A stretch of 64,000 bases of DNA, taken from contig NZ_CP022736.1 in NCBI RefSeq assembly GCF_002257565.1, positions 2,852,001 through 2,916,000 of the forward strand, given 5' to 3'. The number at the start of each line of letters is the position of its first letter. The first letter of the stretch is position 1. Below, piece by piece: positions 34,754-44,398 of this stretch. Made by a program: the position numbers and the translations under genes. This stretch comes from Herbaspirillum sp. meg3 (GTDB taxonomy: Bacteria; Pseudomonadota; Gammaproteobacteria; Burkholderiales; Burkholderiaceae_D). The notes under the pieces were generated by a model, which ran no database searches, had not been told where the DNA came from, and saw only the letters and a list, made by a program, of their open reading frames with translations.

Positions 34754-35770
34754 CTACTTCGCGCCCAAGGTTGCGGTCTCTTTATAAATTTCCTGGATCA
34801 GATCTTTGCCCACGCGCGACTCCATCGACTTGTGCACCGGCAGCATCGCTTTGCGCCATTCGGCTTTTTCGGCGTCGGTCAGATAGTAGACCTTGGTCTT
34901 GCCGGAAGCCTTGATCGCCGCCAGCGCGTCTTCATTCTCTTGCTGCGCAATCGCGTTGGCGTAGCGTGTTGCATCCTTCATTGCCGACTCAAGTTGGGTG
35001 CGGATGTCGGCAGGCAGATTGTCCCAGAACTTCTTGTTCACAATCACCGCATAGCCGATGTAGCCGTGATCGGACACCGTCAATTGCGACTGCACTTCAT
35101 ACACTTTCTGCGTATAAATGTTGGAGGGCGTGTTTTCGCTACCGTCAACCACACCGGTCTGCATGGCCTGATACACCTCGGAGAAAGCCAGCACTTGCGG
35201 ATTGGCCTTCAAGGCGCGGAACTGCTCATCCAACACCTTGGATGACTGGATGCGCATTTTCATGCCGCGGAAGTCGTCAACCTTGTGCAACGGCTTGTTG
35301 GCGGTCATGACCTTCATCCCGTTATCCCAATACGCCAGTCCCTTGATTCCCTTGCTTTCCAGCTTCTTGAACAGTCCCTGCCCGATCGGACCTTCAGTGA
35401 TACGCGCCAGCACGGCGCGGTTCGGGAAAATATAGGGCAGGTCGAATACTTCGTACTCCTTCACGCCCAGCGGACCGAACTTGGCCAGCGATGGCGCCAG
35501 CATTTGCACAGCGCCAAGCTGTAGCGCTTCCAGCTCTTCCTTGTCCTTGTAGAGCTGGCTGTTGGGATACACCTCCACCTTTACGCGGCCTTTGGTGCGC
35601 TCTTCCGCCAGTTGCTTGAAGCGCTCTGCGCCCTTGCCTTTCGGCGTGTTGTTCGCCACGACGTGGCTGAACTTGATCACGATAGGTTGCTGCGCCAGCG
35701 CAGGTACCGCCTGCACTGCCAGTGCCAGAACAACCGCCGTCGTTGCAGCGGTGAATATTTTTGTCATCAT
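34754..35770 (-). CDS. TRAP transporter solute-binding protein (DctP family)
   Basis: The 338-residue periplasmic protein has a signal peptide (to about residue 26, PALAQQ). The DctP signature is present: KFSHVVANNTPKGKGAERF, the carboxylate-binding Arg in GMKMRIQSSKVL (about 165-176) and GVVDGSENTPSNI. It should bind a mono- or dicarboxylate. It is last in the catabolic operon, 21 bp after the alcohol dehydrogenase. No DctQ or DctM membrane subunit occurs in the window. Confidence 0.9.
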   Translation of the reverse strand: MMTKIFTAATTAVVLALAVQAVPALAQQPIVIKFSHVVANNTPKGKGAERFKQLAEERTKGRVKVEVYPNSQLYKDKEELEALQLGAVQMLAPSLAKFGPLGVKEYEVFDLPYIFPNRAVLARITEGPIGQGLFKKLESKGIKGLAYWDNGMKVMTANKPLHKVDDFRGMKMRIQSSKVLDEQFRALKANPQVLAFSEVYQAMQTGVVDGSENTPSNIYTQKVYEVQSQLTVSDHGYIGYAVIVNKKFWDNLPADIRTQLESAMKDATRYANAIAQQENEDALAAIKASGKTKVYYLTDAEKAEWRKAMLPVHKSMESRVGKDLIQEIYKETATLGAK

Positions 35771-35791
35771 TCCTTGTCTCCTCGTTGTACC

Positions 35792-36916
35792 TCAAAAAAC
35801 AATCAGATCGCGTAATCCTTCCCCCGAAGCCAGACGGTCAAAGCCGCTGTTAATGTCAGACAGGGCCAGACGCTGCCCCATCAATTTGTTGACCGGCAGC
35901 CCTCCGCTTTGATACAGACCGATATACCGCGGAATATCGCGCACCGGGACGCAAGAGCCGATGTAGCTGCCTTTGACCGTGCGTTCCTCGGCCACCAGGC
36001 TGACTTGTTGCAAGGCCCATTTCTGGTCCGGCGCGGGCAAGCCCGCAGTCACCGTCATGCCGCCTCGGCGTGTCATCCGGTAGGCTGCCTCCATGGCTTG
36101 CACCGAACCGGCCATCTCAAAGGCGTAGTCGACGCCGCCCTTGGTCAGCGCCCTGACCTTTTCCACGGCGTCGGGATCGCGAGCATTGACGGTTGCCGTT
36201 GCACCCAACGACTTTGCCAACTCCAGTTTGCTGTCGTGCAGATCAACCGCAATCACTTCGCGCGCACCCGAGGCCAGTGCGCCCAGCATCGCGCACAGAC
36301 CAACGCCGCCCAGGCCGAGCACGGCTGCGGTGGTTCCAGCCTTGACTTCGGCGGTGTTGACTGCGGCGCCGACGCCGGTCAATACGGCGCAACCAAACAA
36401 CGCGGCCTCAATCGGATCAATATCAGCTTCGATCTTGACGCAGGAGCGCCGAGACACCACCGCGTGATCTGCAAACGCCGATACGCCGAGATGGTGGTTG
36501 ATAACTTTGTTCTGTCCGCGCAAGCGCATCGCGCCGGATAGGAGTTGGCCCTTGGTGTTGGCTTCCGCCCCTGGCTCGCACAGCGCCGGGCGTCCTTCCA
36601 TGCATGGCATGCAATGTCCGCAGCTGGGCACAAACACCAGCACGACCAGATCGCCGGGACGCAAATCACTAACGCCGGCACCGACCTCCACCACCTCGCC
36701 GGAAGCCTCATGCCCCAGCGCCATCGGCATCGGACGAGGACGCGCACCGGTAATCACCGACAAATCGGAATGACACAAGCCCGCCGCGCGCATCCTGATC
36801 AGCACTTCGCCCGGCCCCGGCGCATCGAGATCAAGTTCTTCAATCCGCAGCGGCCGGCTGCTGGCAAAAGGTTCGACCGTGGTCATTTCTCGTAATACTG
36901 CGGCTTGAATCTTCAT
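35792..36916 (-). CDS. zinc-dependent alcohol dehydrogenase
   Basis: The 374-residue protein belongs to the zinc ADH superfamily. The catalytic ligands are in AAGLCHSDLS and GHEASGEV; the structural zinc cysteines are in PSCGHCMPCMEGRPALC; the NAD site is GLGGVGLCAMLGAL. I chose the ATG at 36916 because AGGAG precedes it; a 52-codon upstream extension covers a tandem repeat. It lies within an acyl-CoA catabolic cluster and may oxidise an alcohol or aldehyde intermediate. Confidence 0.88.
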   Translation of the reverse strand: MKIQAAVLREMTTVEPFASSRPLRIEELDLDAPGPGEVLIRMRAAGLCHSDLSVITGARPRPMPMALGHEASGEVVEVGAGVSDLRPGDLVVLVFVPSCGHCMPCMEGRPALCEPGAEANTKGQLLSGAMRLRGQNKVINHHLGVSAFADHAVVSRRSCVKIEADIDPIEAALFGCAVLTGVGAAVNTAEVKAGTTAAVLGLGGVGLCAMLGALASGAREVIAVDLHDSKLELAKSLGATATVNARDPDAVEKVRALTKGGVDYAFEMAGSVQAMEAAYRMTRRGGMTVTAGLPAPDQKWALQQVSLVAEERTVKGSYIGSCVPVRDIPRYIGLYQSGGLPVNKLMGQRLALSDINSGFDRLASGEGLRDLIVF

Positions 36917-36957
36917 GTCTGTCTCCTGTTTGGGATGATGCGTTTGTAGTCGGATGG

Positions 36958-36996
36958 AATTGGGTTGCAAAATTGGGTTGCAAAATTGGGTTGCAA
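36958..36996. repeat. three perfect 13-bp tandem repeats
   Basis: AATTGGGTTGCAA occurs three times without change at 36958, 36971 and 36984, about 40 bp before the alcohol dehydrogenase start. Each unit holds the palindrome TTGCAA. It may be a regulator-binding array or a slippage site. Confidence 0.9.
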
Positions 36997-37086
36997 ATTG
37001 AGTAGTACATTTTGACTTCGATTTCTGTTTTACTCTATTTTTGCCCGTAATTCGACTATTGCCGCACTTCACTCTTCATCAGACGC

Positions 37087-37932
37087 CTACCTGTGCTGGC
37101 GCAGAAATCGCTCTGCCTGCAGGATCACTGGTTTGTCGATCATCTTGCCGTTCAACGAGATTGCCCCACCGTCGCTTTTTGCCACTGCATCCATGACGGC
37201 ACGCGCCCAGACCATCTCTTCATCACTCGGCAAGAAGCCTTGGTTGACGACGTTCACTTGTCGGGGATGAATACACAATTTCGCTCCGAAACCGCTGCGC
37301 CGCGCCCGACTGACCGCAGCGGCCAGAAACGGCTCGTCGTCAAAACTCGTCGTCACGCCATCAACAGGCTGGGCAATATTCGCCAGCCTTGAAGCGATCA
37401 CCATCTCGATACGCAGATGCGACAGTTCGCCCTCCAGCGGTTCGCACTGAATGCCAAGATCGACTTGCAAATCGATGGAACCGAACGCCAACCGCTCGAC
37501 GCGACCGGCTTGTGCAATCGGACGCATCTGCGCGATGCCGGCTGCGGTTTCGATCAACGGCAGCACGCGTGCCTGGCTGTGTGGGCCGGTGAAGTGTTGA
37601 GCGATATGACGAATCGTGTTGCAATCCTCAGCTTTGGGCAGGACGATGCCGGCGATCCTTCCCGCAAATGCGTCGGCGAAGCAACGGACGTCATCCGCAT
37701 GCCATGGCGTGTCAGCCGCATTGATGCGCACCCACAAATTCACTGGCGGCGGCTCTTGTTGAGCGAGCCAGTCCGATAAGGTGTCCCTTGCCTGCGTCTT
37801 GAGCGAGGGCGCAACCGCATCCTCCAGATCCACGATCACGGCATCGGCACCACTGTCCAATGCCTTGACGTAGCGATCTGGCCGATTGGCGGGAACGAAT
37901 AAATACGAACGGGCCGAAGCTGGGGATGACAT
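37087..37932 (-). CDS. CitE-like lyase (HpcH/HpaI family), possible citramalyl-CoA lyase
   Basis: The 281-residue protein has the CitE fold signature SYLFVPANRPDRYVKAL and the metal-binding acidic motif VIVDLEDAV, plus LPLIETAAGI with its conserved Glu. The family cleaves acyl-CoA compounds such as malyl- or citramalyl-CoA. Its start overlaps the CoA-transferase stop (TGATG). Pairing with a CaiB-type transferase and a MaoC-type hydratase points to (S)-citramalyl-CoA cleavage to acetyl-CoA and pyruvate; that step is inferred. Confidence 0.85.
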   Translation of the reverse strand: MSSPASARSYLFVPANRPDRYVKALDSGADAVIVDLEDAVAPSLKTQARDTLSDWLAQQEPPPVNLWVRINAADTPWHADDVRCFADAFAGRIAGIVLPKAEDCNTIRHIAQHFTGPHSQARVLPLIETAAGIAQMRPIAQAGRVERLAFGSIDLQVDLGIQCEPLEGELSHLRIEMVIASRLANIAQPVDGVTTSFDDEPFLAAAVSRARRSGFGAKLCIHPRQVNVVNQGFLPSDEEMVWARAVMDAVAKSDGGAISLNGKMIDKPVILQAERFLRQHR

Positions 37933-39122
37933 CAGATTGCTCCGCGCTCGCGCATCTGCTTGATCTGCGCCTGCGCATAGCCAAGTTTGCCGAGGATGGT
38001 ATCGGTATGCTGGCCCAGCGCAGGAATAGGATCCATGCGGAAGTCGTACGTATTGTTGACGCCCGGCGGCAGCAGCGCCGGCAACGTTCCTGCCGGTGAT
38101 CCGACTTCGGCCCAGCGCTCACGCGCCGCCAGTTGCGGATGCTGCCAAAGATCTTGCATGGTGTTGACATGCGCGTTGGCAATCTGCGCGTCATCGAGAC
38201 GGGCCACTACCTGCTCCGCCGTCAGCGGTGCAAACATGTCGAGGATCAGTTGCCGCAATTCAGCGCGATTTTCATGACGGCGGGAATTGGTCGAGAAGCG
38301 TGCATCCTGTGTCAGGACTGGATTCTTCAACACTGATTCGCAAAACACTTTCCACTCGCGCTCGTTCTGCAGCCCCAGCATCACGACTTTGCCGTCGCCG
38401 GCCGTGAATGGGCCGTAGGGATAAATCGTGGCGTGTTCCGCACCGGAACGCACCGGCGCCGATGCGCCCTGATAGGCGTAGTACATCGGAAAACTCATCC
38501 ACTCCGTCAGCGACTCCAGCATCGACAAATCGATATGGCTGCCGACGCCGTCGCGGCCACGTTTGATCAACGCTGCCAGGATGTGCGAATAGGCATACAT
38601 GCCGGCGGCAATATCGGCGATGGAACAGCCAGCTTTCGCTTGCTCATCGGCCGTTCCCGTCACCGACAGAAACCCGGCTTCGCTCTGAATCAGCAAGTCA
38701 TAGGCTTTCTTGTCGCGATAAGGGCCATTCTCGCCGTAGCCTGAAATATCGCAGACGATCAGACGCGGATTCTTCTTGTGCAACACCGCTGCCGACAAGC
38801 CCAGCCCTGCAGCCGCGCCGGGAGCAAGGTTCTGTACCAGTACATCGGCTTCGGACAACAACTTGTCAATGATGACCTTGCCCTCTTCGTCTTTCAGATT
38901 GAGCGTCAGACTTTCTTTGGAGCGGTTGGTCCAGACAAAATGCGATGAGAGACCATTGACGCGTTCGTCGTAGCCGCGTGCAAAGTCACCGACGCCGGGA
39001 CGTTCTACCTTGATCACCCGTGCGCCCATGTCGGCCAGCTGGCGTGTGCAGAACGGTGCGGCGATTGCATGTTCGAGGCTGACAACGGTGATGCCTTCGA
39101 GAGGACGTAAGGATTGCATCAT
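37932..39122 (-). CDS. CaiB/BaiF-type (class III) CoA-transferase
   Basis: The 396-residue protein has the class III features: N-terminal LRPLEGITVVSLEHAIAAPF, RVIKVERPGVGDFARG, SLTLNLKDEEGK and the catalytic-Asp region GSHIDLSMLES. It moves CoA between organic acids. In this cluster a likely job is charging itaconate or a related C5 diacid with CoA from succinyl-CoA. It overlaps the lyase downstream and follows the acyl-CoA dehydrogenase by 64 bp. Confidence 0.88.
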   Translation of the reverse strand: MMQSLRPLEGITVVSLEHAIAAPFCTRQLADMGARVIKVERPGVGDFARGYDERVNGLSSHFVWTNRSKESLTLNLKDEEGKVIIDKLLSEADVLVQNLAPGAAAGLGLSAAVLHKKNPRLIVCDISGYGENGPYRDKKAYDLLIQSEAGFLSVTGTADEQAKAGCSIADIAAGMYAYSHILAALIKRGRDGVGSHIDLSMLESLTEWMSFPMYYAYQGASAPVRSGAEHATIYPYGPFTAGDGKVVMLGLQNEREWKVFCESVLKNPVLTQDARFSTNSRRHENRAELRQLILDMFAPLTAEQVVARLDDAQIANAHVNTMQDLWQHPQLAARERWAEVGSPAGTLPALLPPGVNNTYDFRMDPIPALGQHTDTILGKLGYAQAQIKQMRERGAI

Positions 39123-39186
39123 GATTTTTCTCTTGCCTGAAAAGTGGATAGAAACGACCGCATCAGCACATCAGCATGTCAGCGCA

Positions 39187-40347
39187 TCAGAACGAGCGTG
39201 GCAATCCGAGGATGTGCTCAGCCACGTAGGAATAAATCAGGTTCGTGGAAATCGGCGCGACCTGATACAGACGCGTTTCTCGGAACTTGCGTTCGATATC
39301 GTATTCGCAGGCGAAGCCAAAGCCACCATGCGTTTGCAGGCAGACGTTAGCGGCTTCCCACGATGCCTTGGCAGCGAGGAACTTCGCCATGTTGGCCTGC
39401 GCGCCGCAGGGTTGATGCGCGTCAAACAGTTCGCAGGCCTTGAAGCGCATCAGGTTGGCCGCTTCCAACTCGATATAGCTGTCCGCAATCGGAAACTGCA
39501 CGCCCTGATTCATACCGATAGGCCGGTCAAAGACGATACGTTCCTTGGCATATTGCGCCGCCTTGTCGATGAACCAGTAACCGTCGCCGATACATTCGGC
39601 GGCGATCAGCGTACGCTCGGCGTTGAGACCGTCAAGGATGTATTTGAAGCCTTTTCCTTCTTCACCGATCAGGTTTTCAACCGGGATTTCCAGGTTATCG
39701 AAGAACAGTTCATTGGTCTCGTGATTGACCATGTTGAGTATCGGACGTACGGACATGCCGTTGGCGATGGCATGTTTGAGGTTGACCAGGAAGATCGACA
39801 TGCCTTCTGATTTCTTCTTGACCTGATCAAGCGGTGTGGTGCGTGCCAACAGAATCATCAGATCGGAATGCTGGATGCGCGAGATCCATACCTTCTGGCC
39901 GTTGACGACATACCTGTCCCCCTTCTTCACGGCCACGGTCTTGATCTTGGTGGTATCGGTGCCGGTCGTCGGTTCGGTTACGCCCATCGACTGCAGACGC
40001 AGTTCACCGCTGGCGATCTTCGGCAGATAGAATTGTTTCTGCTCTTCGGATCCATGACGCAGCAAGGTCCCCATGTTGTACATCTGGCCGTGACAGGCGC
40101 CTGAATTGCCGCCGGTACGATTGATTTCTTCCATGATCACAGACGCCTCCGTCAGCCCCAGACCTGAGCCGCCATATTCAGCAGGGATCAGTGCCGCCAG
40201 CCAGCCGGCCTTGGTCAGTGCATCGACGAATTCTTCAGGATAGCCGCGGGCTTCGTCGACCCTGCGCCAGTACTCCGGCGGAAAAGTATTGCAGAGATCG
40301 CGCACGGCATCGCGCAGGTCTTGATAAGCGTCCGACTGATGAGACAT
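39187..40347 (-). CDS. acyl-CoA dehydrogenase
   Basis: The 386-residue flavoprotein has the FAD-contact motifs LQSMGVTEPTTGTDTTK and VNGQKVWISRIQHSD and a C-terminal THGGFGFACEYDIERKFRE. The usual catalytic Glu of short-chain enzymes is not evident at the C-terminal position, so it may belong to the subgroup found in CoA-diacid loci. It lies between the hydratase and the CoA-transferase. Confidence 0.9.
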   Translation of the reverse strand: MSHQSDAYQDLRDAVRDLCNTFPPEYWRRVDEARGYPEEFVDALTKAGWLAALIPAEYGGSGLGLTEASVIMEEINRTGGNSGACHGQMYNMGTLLRHGSEEQKQFYLPKIASGELRLQSMGVTEPTTGTDTTKIKTVAVKKGDRYVVNGQKVWISRIQHSDLMILLARTTPLDQVKKKSEGMSIFLVNLKHAIANGMSVRPILNMVNHETNELFFDNLEIPVENLIGEEGKGFKYILDGLNAERTLIAAECIGDGYWFIDKAAQYAKERIVFDRPIGMNQGVQFPIADSYIELEAANLMRFKACELFDAHQPCGAQANMAKFLAAKASWEAANVCLQTHGGFGFACEYDIERKFRETRLYQVAPISTNLIYSYVAEHILGLPRSF

Positions 40348-40405
40348 GGATGATTCCTCTGTTCACTATTTGGTTATTCGACTGATGAAGTATTGAATGA
40401 CTTGT

Positions 40406-41266
40406 TCATGCCAGCACGGCCTGCGCCTGCATCGCCAGTTCGCCACGCAGGTTCTGCGCCCAGAGTTCTGCGCTCTTGCCATCGGCTGACAATTTTCCAC
40501 AGACCTCGAAGGCTTCGGTGTCGAACAGACTGCCGACCGCACGGAAATTGAATTCCACCAAGCGTGCCAACGGCAAGCTGCGTCCCAGCAAGTCGACCAG
40601 AAAAGTGGCAATCAACGGGCCGTGCACGATCAGTCCGGGATAGCCTTCAACGCCTGTGACATAGCTGCGGTCGTAATGGATGCGGTGGCCGTTGAAGGTC
40701 AGTGCCGAATAGCGGAACAGCAGCACCGGATCCGGCTCAATGCGGCGGCGCCAGTCGGCTTCCGTCGGCGCGGCCTTCGGTGCGACCGGCGCGGCGCCCG
40801 GTTGCGGCATGTCGCGATAGACGATGTCGTGTTCTTCGTAGACGGCGAGCTGGCCGTTGTGCGCGATCTCATGTGCGACGGTGACAAAAGCCAGATCGCC
40901 GGTCTTGCCCTTCTTGACATCAACGCTGGCAATGCGCGAGGTCTTCACCGCGGTTGCACCGATCGGCAACGGCGCGGGGAAGCGCAAACGTCCGCCCGCC
41001 CACATGCGGCGCGGCAGCGGCACCGGAGGCAAAAATCCACCACGGCGTGGATGGCCGTCGTCGCCCACCCCGGACTGACGGCACACTGTCCAGAAATAAA
41101 TCCAGTGCCACAGCGGCGGCAAAGCATCGCCCGCGGCCGGCGCCTGTGGATGATCCAGCGTCGCAGCCAGCGCCGCAGCGAAGGCCGGATTGATGGTGTC
41201 GCTGTACGACTCTGTCTTGCCTATCCATTGACGCAGTAGCGTCAGGTCGATGTCATGCGTGCTCAT
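40406..41266 (-). CDS. MaoC-type hydratase, itaconyl-CoA / mesaconyl-C4-CoA hydratase like
   Basis: The 286-residue protein has two hotdog halves. The second half keeps the hydratase motif NGHRIHYDRSYVTGVEGYPG followed by LIVHGPL, with catalytic Asp and His. The length and the RRMWAGGRLRFPAPLPIG region match the itaconyl-CoA/mesaconyl-C4-CoA hydratase group rather than short MaoC proteins. It heads the minus-strand operon. Confidence 0.8.
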   Translation of the reverse strand: MSTHDIDLTLLRQWIGKTESYSDTINPAFAAALAATLDHPQAPAAGDALPPLWHWIYFWTVCRQSGVGDDGHPRRGGFLPPVPLPRRMWAGGRLRFPAPLPIGATAVKTSRIASVDVKKGKTGDLAFVTVAHEIAHNGQLAVYEEHDIVYRDMPQPGAAPVAPKAAPTEADWRRRIEPDPVLLFRYSALTFNGHRIHYDRSYVTGVEGYPGLIVHGPLIATFLVDLLGRSLPLARLVEFNFRAVGSLFDTEAFEVCGKLSADGKSAELWAQNLRGELAMQAQAVLA

Positions 41267-41589
41267 GTGCGTGGCCCGTCTTTGTCACTCAGTGTTTAGT
41301 TTCTGCAGGTATCCGTATCCAACCCGCCATGAAGCTGGATGATTCGGGAACGCACAGAGTCTGAGCGCCGGACGTTGTCAAAACAATCTGTATTTTTTGA
41401 AGGGGGGCATCGTCTTTACTGAAGTCACATATGTGCGATTGCAGCAATTTTCACGATCAAACCAGATTGCGTAAGCCACACGACGTGTTGCAGTCGCCAC
41501 ACGAAAATCTGCTGCTATAGTGCGCCATGGCAAATTTCTGTTTAGTCAGCAAGAGCCTGCTTTTGAATCAATAACTCCAAGAGAGACCT
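41267..41589. other. 323-bp divergent intergenic region
   Basis: This region separates the catabolic operon from the M20 peptidase gene. I see no coding frame and no clear palindrome. The LysR regulator encoded at 43454 may act here. Confidence 0.5.
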
Positions 41590-42840
41590 ATGAAGAAAAA
41601 CCATCTGATATCGCTGATCGCTGCTCTGGCGTGCACCACCTCCGCAGCGTCCTTCGCTCAAACCACACCGGCAGCACAAGCTGACAACGCCTTGTTGCAA
41701 GCCGCACAAAAACGCAAGGATCCGTTGATCAAGGATCTGACGACGTTGGTCAATATCGATTCCGGCACAGACGATGCCAAAGGTCTCGGACAAGTGGAAG
41801 CCGTGCTGGCGCAGCGCCTGAGAGAAGTCGGCGCCAGCGTCGAAATCGTCGCCGCACCACCGGCTGCTGGCAAAATGGTGATCGGCAAATTACAAGGCAG
41901 CGGCACCAAGAACATCATGCTGATGATTCACTTCGACACCGTATTCGGCGTTGGCGAAGCCGCCAAGCGCCCCTTCAAGATCGTCGGCAACAAGGCTTAT
42001 GGTCCCGGCGTAGCCGATGCCAAAGGTGGCGCACTGTTGATTGTCTATGCGCTCGACATCGCACGTGAACGCGGATTCAAGGACTACAAGACACTCACTG
42101 TTTTATTCAACCCTGACGAAGAGAAAAGCTCGCTCGGTTCACGTGACATGATCACCAAATTGTCGGCAGATCAGGATTACGTTCTGGTGTTTGAGCCACC
42201 GGAAGCTGACGTTGTGACGGTCGCTACCAACGGCATCGCCTACGTCCACCTGGACGTCAAGGGCCGCGCCTCGCATGCAGGCTCCGCACCGGAAGCGGGC
42301 CGCAACGCGGCAGTCGAACTGTCCAATCAGATCATCCAGTTGAAGGATCTGGGCAGCCCCACCAAAGGCACCACGGTCAACTGGACCGTGATTCAGGCCG
42401 GCGACCGCGTCAATATCATTCCTGAAAAGGCCAGCGCCACCGCCGACATGCGCATGTCCGACGTCACCGAGATTCAGCGTGTGCAAGCCGATGCCGACAA
42501 AATTATCCAAAAGAAGCTGATCCCGGAAACCGACGTCAAGGTTAAGGTTGAAAACCGTCGCCCGCCATTCAGCAAGAACGCTGAAAGTGATCGCCTCGCC
42601 GCAACCGCAGACAGCATCTACAAAGAACTCGGCAAGTCGATCACGCCGGTCTCGATGCGTTACGGCACCGATGCCGGTTTCGCCTATCATCCTGAAACCG
42701 GAAAGCCCGTAGTCCTTGACGGTATGGGCATCGTCGGCGACCGCATCCACTCTTCCGATGAATGGGCCGATCTGGATAGCATTGTCCCGCGCCTGTATCT
42801 CACGGTGCGCATGATGGAAGCGATGGGAAAAGGCAAGTAA
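41590..42840 (+). CDS. exported M20 peptidase, glutamate carboxypeptidase (CPG2) type
   Basis: The 416-residue protein has a signal peptide (residues 1-23, ASFAQ). The co-catalytic zinc site is intact: LMIHFDTVF (His, Asp), GPGVADAKGG, NPDEEKSSLGS (Glu-Glu) and the late RIHSSDEWA His. CPG2-type enzymes remove C-terminal glutamate from folates and peptides in the periplasm. The substrate here is not certain. Confidence 0.9.
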   Translation: MKKNHLISLIAALACTTSAASFAQTTPAAQADNALLQAAQKRKDPLIKDLTTLVNIDSGTDDAKGLGQVEAVLAQRLREVGASVEIVAAPPAAGKMVIGKLQGSGTKNIMLMIHFDTVFGVGEAAKRPFKIVGNKAYGPGVADAKGGALLIVYALDIARERGFKDYKTLTVLFNPDEEKSSLGSRDMITKLSADQDYVLVFEPPEADVVTVATNGIAYVHLDVKGRASHAGSAPEAGRNAAVELSNQIIQLKDLGSPTKGTTVNWTVIQAGDRVNIIPEKASATADMRMSDVTEIQRVQADADKIIQKKLIPETDVKVKVENRRPPFSKNAESDRLAATADSIYKELGKSITPVSMRYGTDAGFAYHPETGKPVVLDGMGIVGDRIHSSDEWADLDSIVPRLYLTVRMMEAMGKGK

Positions 42841-42864
42841 GCGTCCCCCCAGAGTAAGCCAAAG

Positions 42865-42886
42865 CGGGCTTTCAATAGCCCGTTTT
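42865..42886 (+). terminator. terminator after the M20 peptidase
   Basis: CGGGCT pairs with AGCCCG around a six-base loop and is followed by TTTT. The stem is short. Confidence 0.7.
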
Positions 42887-42944
42887 CTCCGCCCCACTTA
42901 GTTTTGCACTCTTACTTTCTGATTTTTCGTCGCAGGAGAACACC

Positions 42945-43295
42945 ATGAAGGTCAAGCGCATCGTCGCCAACATCCAAACGGAAACCGTTGATCGTGCCAG
43001 ATCGTTCTATCGCGATCTTCTCGGACTCGATGTGCTGATGGATCACGGCTGGATCGCCACCTACGGCTCCGACGAACAGATGAGCGTGCAGATCAGTTTT
43101 GCTTCGCAAGGCGGTTCCGGCACGCCGACACCTGATTTATCGATAGAAGTAGACGATATTGAAGCTGCCCTGGCACGCGTCAAAAAGATGAACATTCCGC
43201 TTGAATATGGCCCCGCCGATGAGCCATGGGGCGTACGCCGCTTCTATATCCGGGATCCCTTCGGCAAACTGATTAATGTCTTGGCGCATCACTGA
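42945..43295 (+). CDS. VOC / glyoxalase-fold protein
   Basis: The 116-residue protein has the vicinal-oxygen-chelate beta-alpha-beta fold: ANIQTETVDRARSFYRDLLGL at the start and EPWGVRRFYIRDPFGKLINV at the end. AGGAGAACACC precedes the ATG. Members include glyoxalases, dioxygenases and antibiotic-binding proteins. A related small protein occurs in the P. aeruginosa itaconate locus, but a role here is speculative. Confidence 0.85.
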   Translation: MKVKRIVANIQTETVDRARSFYRDLLGLDVLMDHGWIATYGSDEQMSVQISFASQGGSGTPTPDLSIEVDDIEAALARVKKMNIPLEYGPADEPWGVRRFYIRDPFGKLINVLAHH

Positions 43296-43453
43296 AGTCG
43301 GATCATCGCCGTCAAGCAGGATGACAGTTAGAAACCGTCGGAAGAATTAAACAAGCGAAAATAGCAGCACAAACAACAAAGGCGTAATATAAGTCTGAAT
43401 AAAACAGACCGGTCCCATCAACCCGGCGACCATTTCAGAGAGACTCCGACATC

Positions 43454-44380
43454 ATGCTATTCGACCTGACCGACCTGCGCCTGTTCATTCTGATTGCCGA
43501 ACTCAACAGCCTCACGCGCAGCGCCGAGCGCATGAACATGTCATTGGCGGCGACCAGCAACCGCATCAAGGAGCTGGAAACACGCTTCGGCATGCGCCTG
43601 CTCTATCGCGAGAGCAAAGGCGTACAACTGACACCCGCCGGTCAGACCTTTCTGAGCCATGCGCAGCAATTCATGCAGCAAGTCGAACGCCTCAAAGGCG
43701 ATATGCAGCAATACAACAATGGCATCAAGGGCTACATCCGCATTTTCGCCAACACTACGGCAGTGACGGAGTTCATGCCCGAAATCCTCGGTAAATTTCT
43801 CACACTGCATCCGCAAGTCAACGTCGCGCTGGAAGAACGGCTGAATCACGACATCATGCGCGGCATTCAGGAAGGCACCGCCGACATCGGCATCGTTGCC
43901 GGCCCGGTGCAGGGAGAGGGATTGGAGATACTGAATTTTTCCACTGATCGCCTGGTACTCGCGACGGCGCTGGAGCACCCACTCGCAGGTGCCGGCAAGG
44001 TCGCTTTCGCGGAAACGCTGGAGTACGAACACGTCGGTCTGCATGAAGGCAGCACGCTTCATCACTTCCTCAACCGCATCGTGTCGGAAAGCGGACAGCG
44101 CCTCAAATTGCGCATTCAAGTACGCAGTTTTGAGGCCATGTGCCGTATGGTGGAAACAAATGTCGGTATCGGTATCGTGCCGCACTCAGCCGCGCTGCGC
44201 CACAAACAAACCATGCAACTGAGCCTGACGGAATTGACCGATCCGTGGAGCGTGCGCGAGCGCAGCATGGTGGTTCAGAATCTGGACGCCCTGCCCCTGT
44301 ATGCGCGTGACCTGGTGGAATTCATCAAGCAGCAGACGGCGCAAGTACCGCCGGTGCCGGTGGAAAAGGAAGCAGCCTGA
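43454..44380 (+). CDS. LysR family transcriptional regulator
   Basis: The 308-residue protein has an N-terminal winged helix (residues 4-62, LIAELNSLTRSAERMNMSLAATSNRIKELE) and a substrate-binding effector domain. It lies near the CoA-diacid operon and may control it; its own direct neighbours are a VOC protein and a TauE/SafE permease. The effector is unknown. Confidence 0.9.
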   Translation: MLFDLTDLRLFILIAELNSLTRSAERMNMSLAATSNRIKELETRFGMRLLYRESKGVQLTPAGQTFLSHAQQFMQQVERLKGDMQQYNNGIKGYIRIFANTTAVTEFMPEILGKFLTLHPQVNVALEERLNHDIMRGIQEGTADIGIVAGPVQGEGLEILNFSTDRLVLATALEHPLAGAGKVAFAETLEYEHVGLHEGSTLHHFLNRIVSESGQRLKLRIQVRSFEAMCRMVETNVGIGIVPHSAALRHKQTMQLSLTELTDPWSVRERSMVVQNLDALPLYARDLVEFIKQQTAQVPPVPVEKEAA

Positions 44381-44398
44381 TTTAGCAATGCAATGCGC

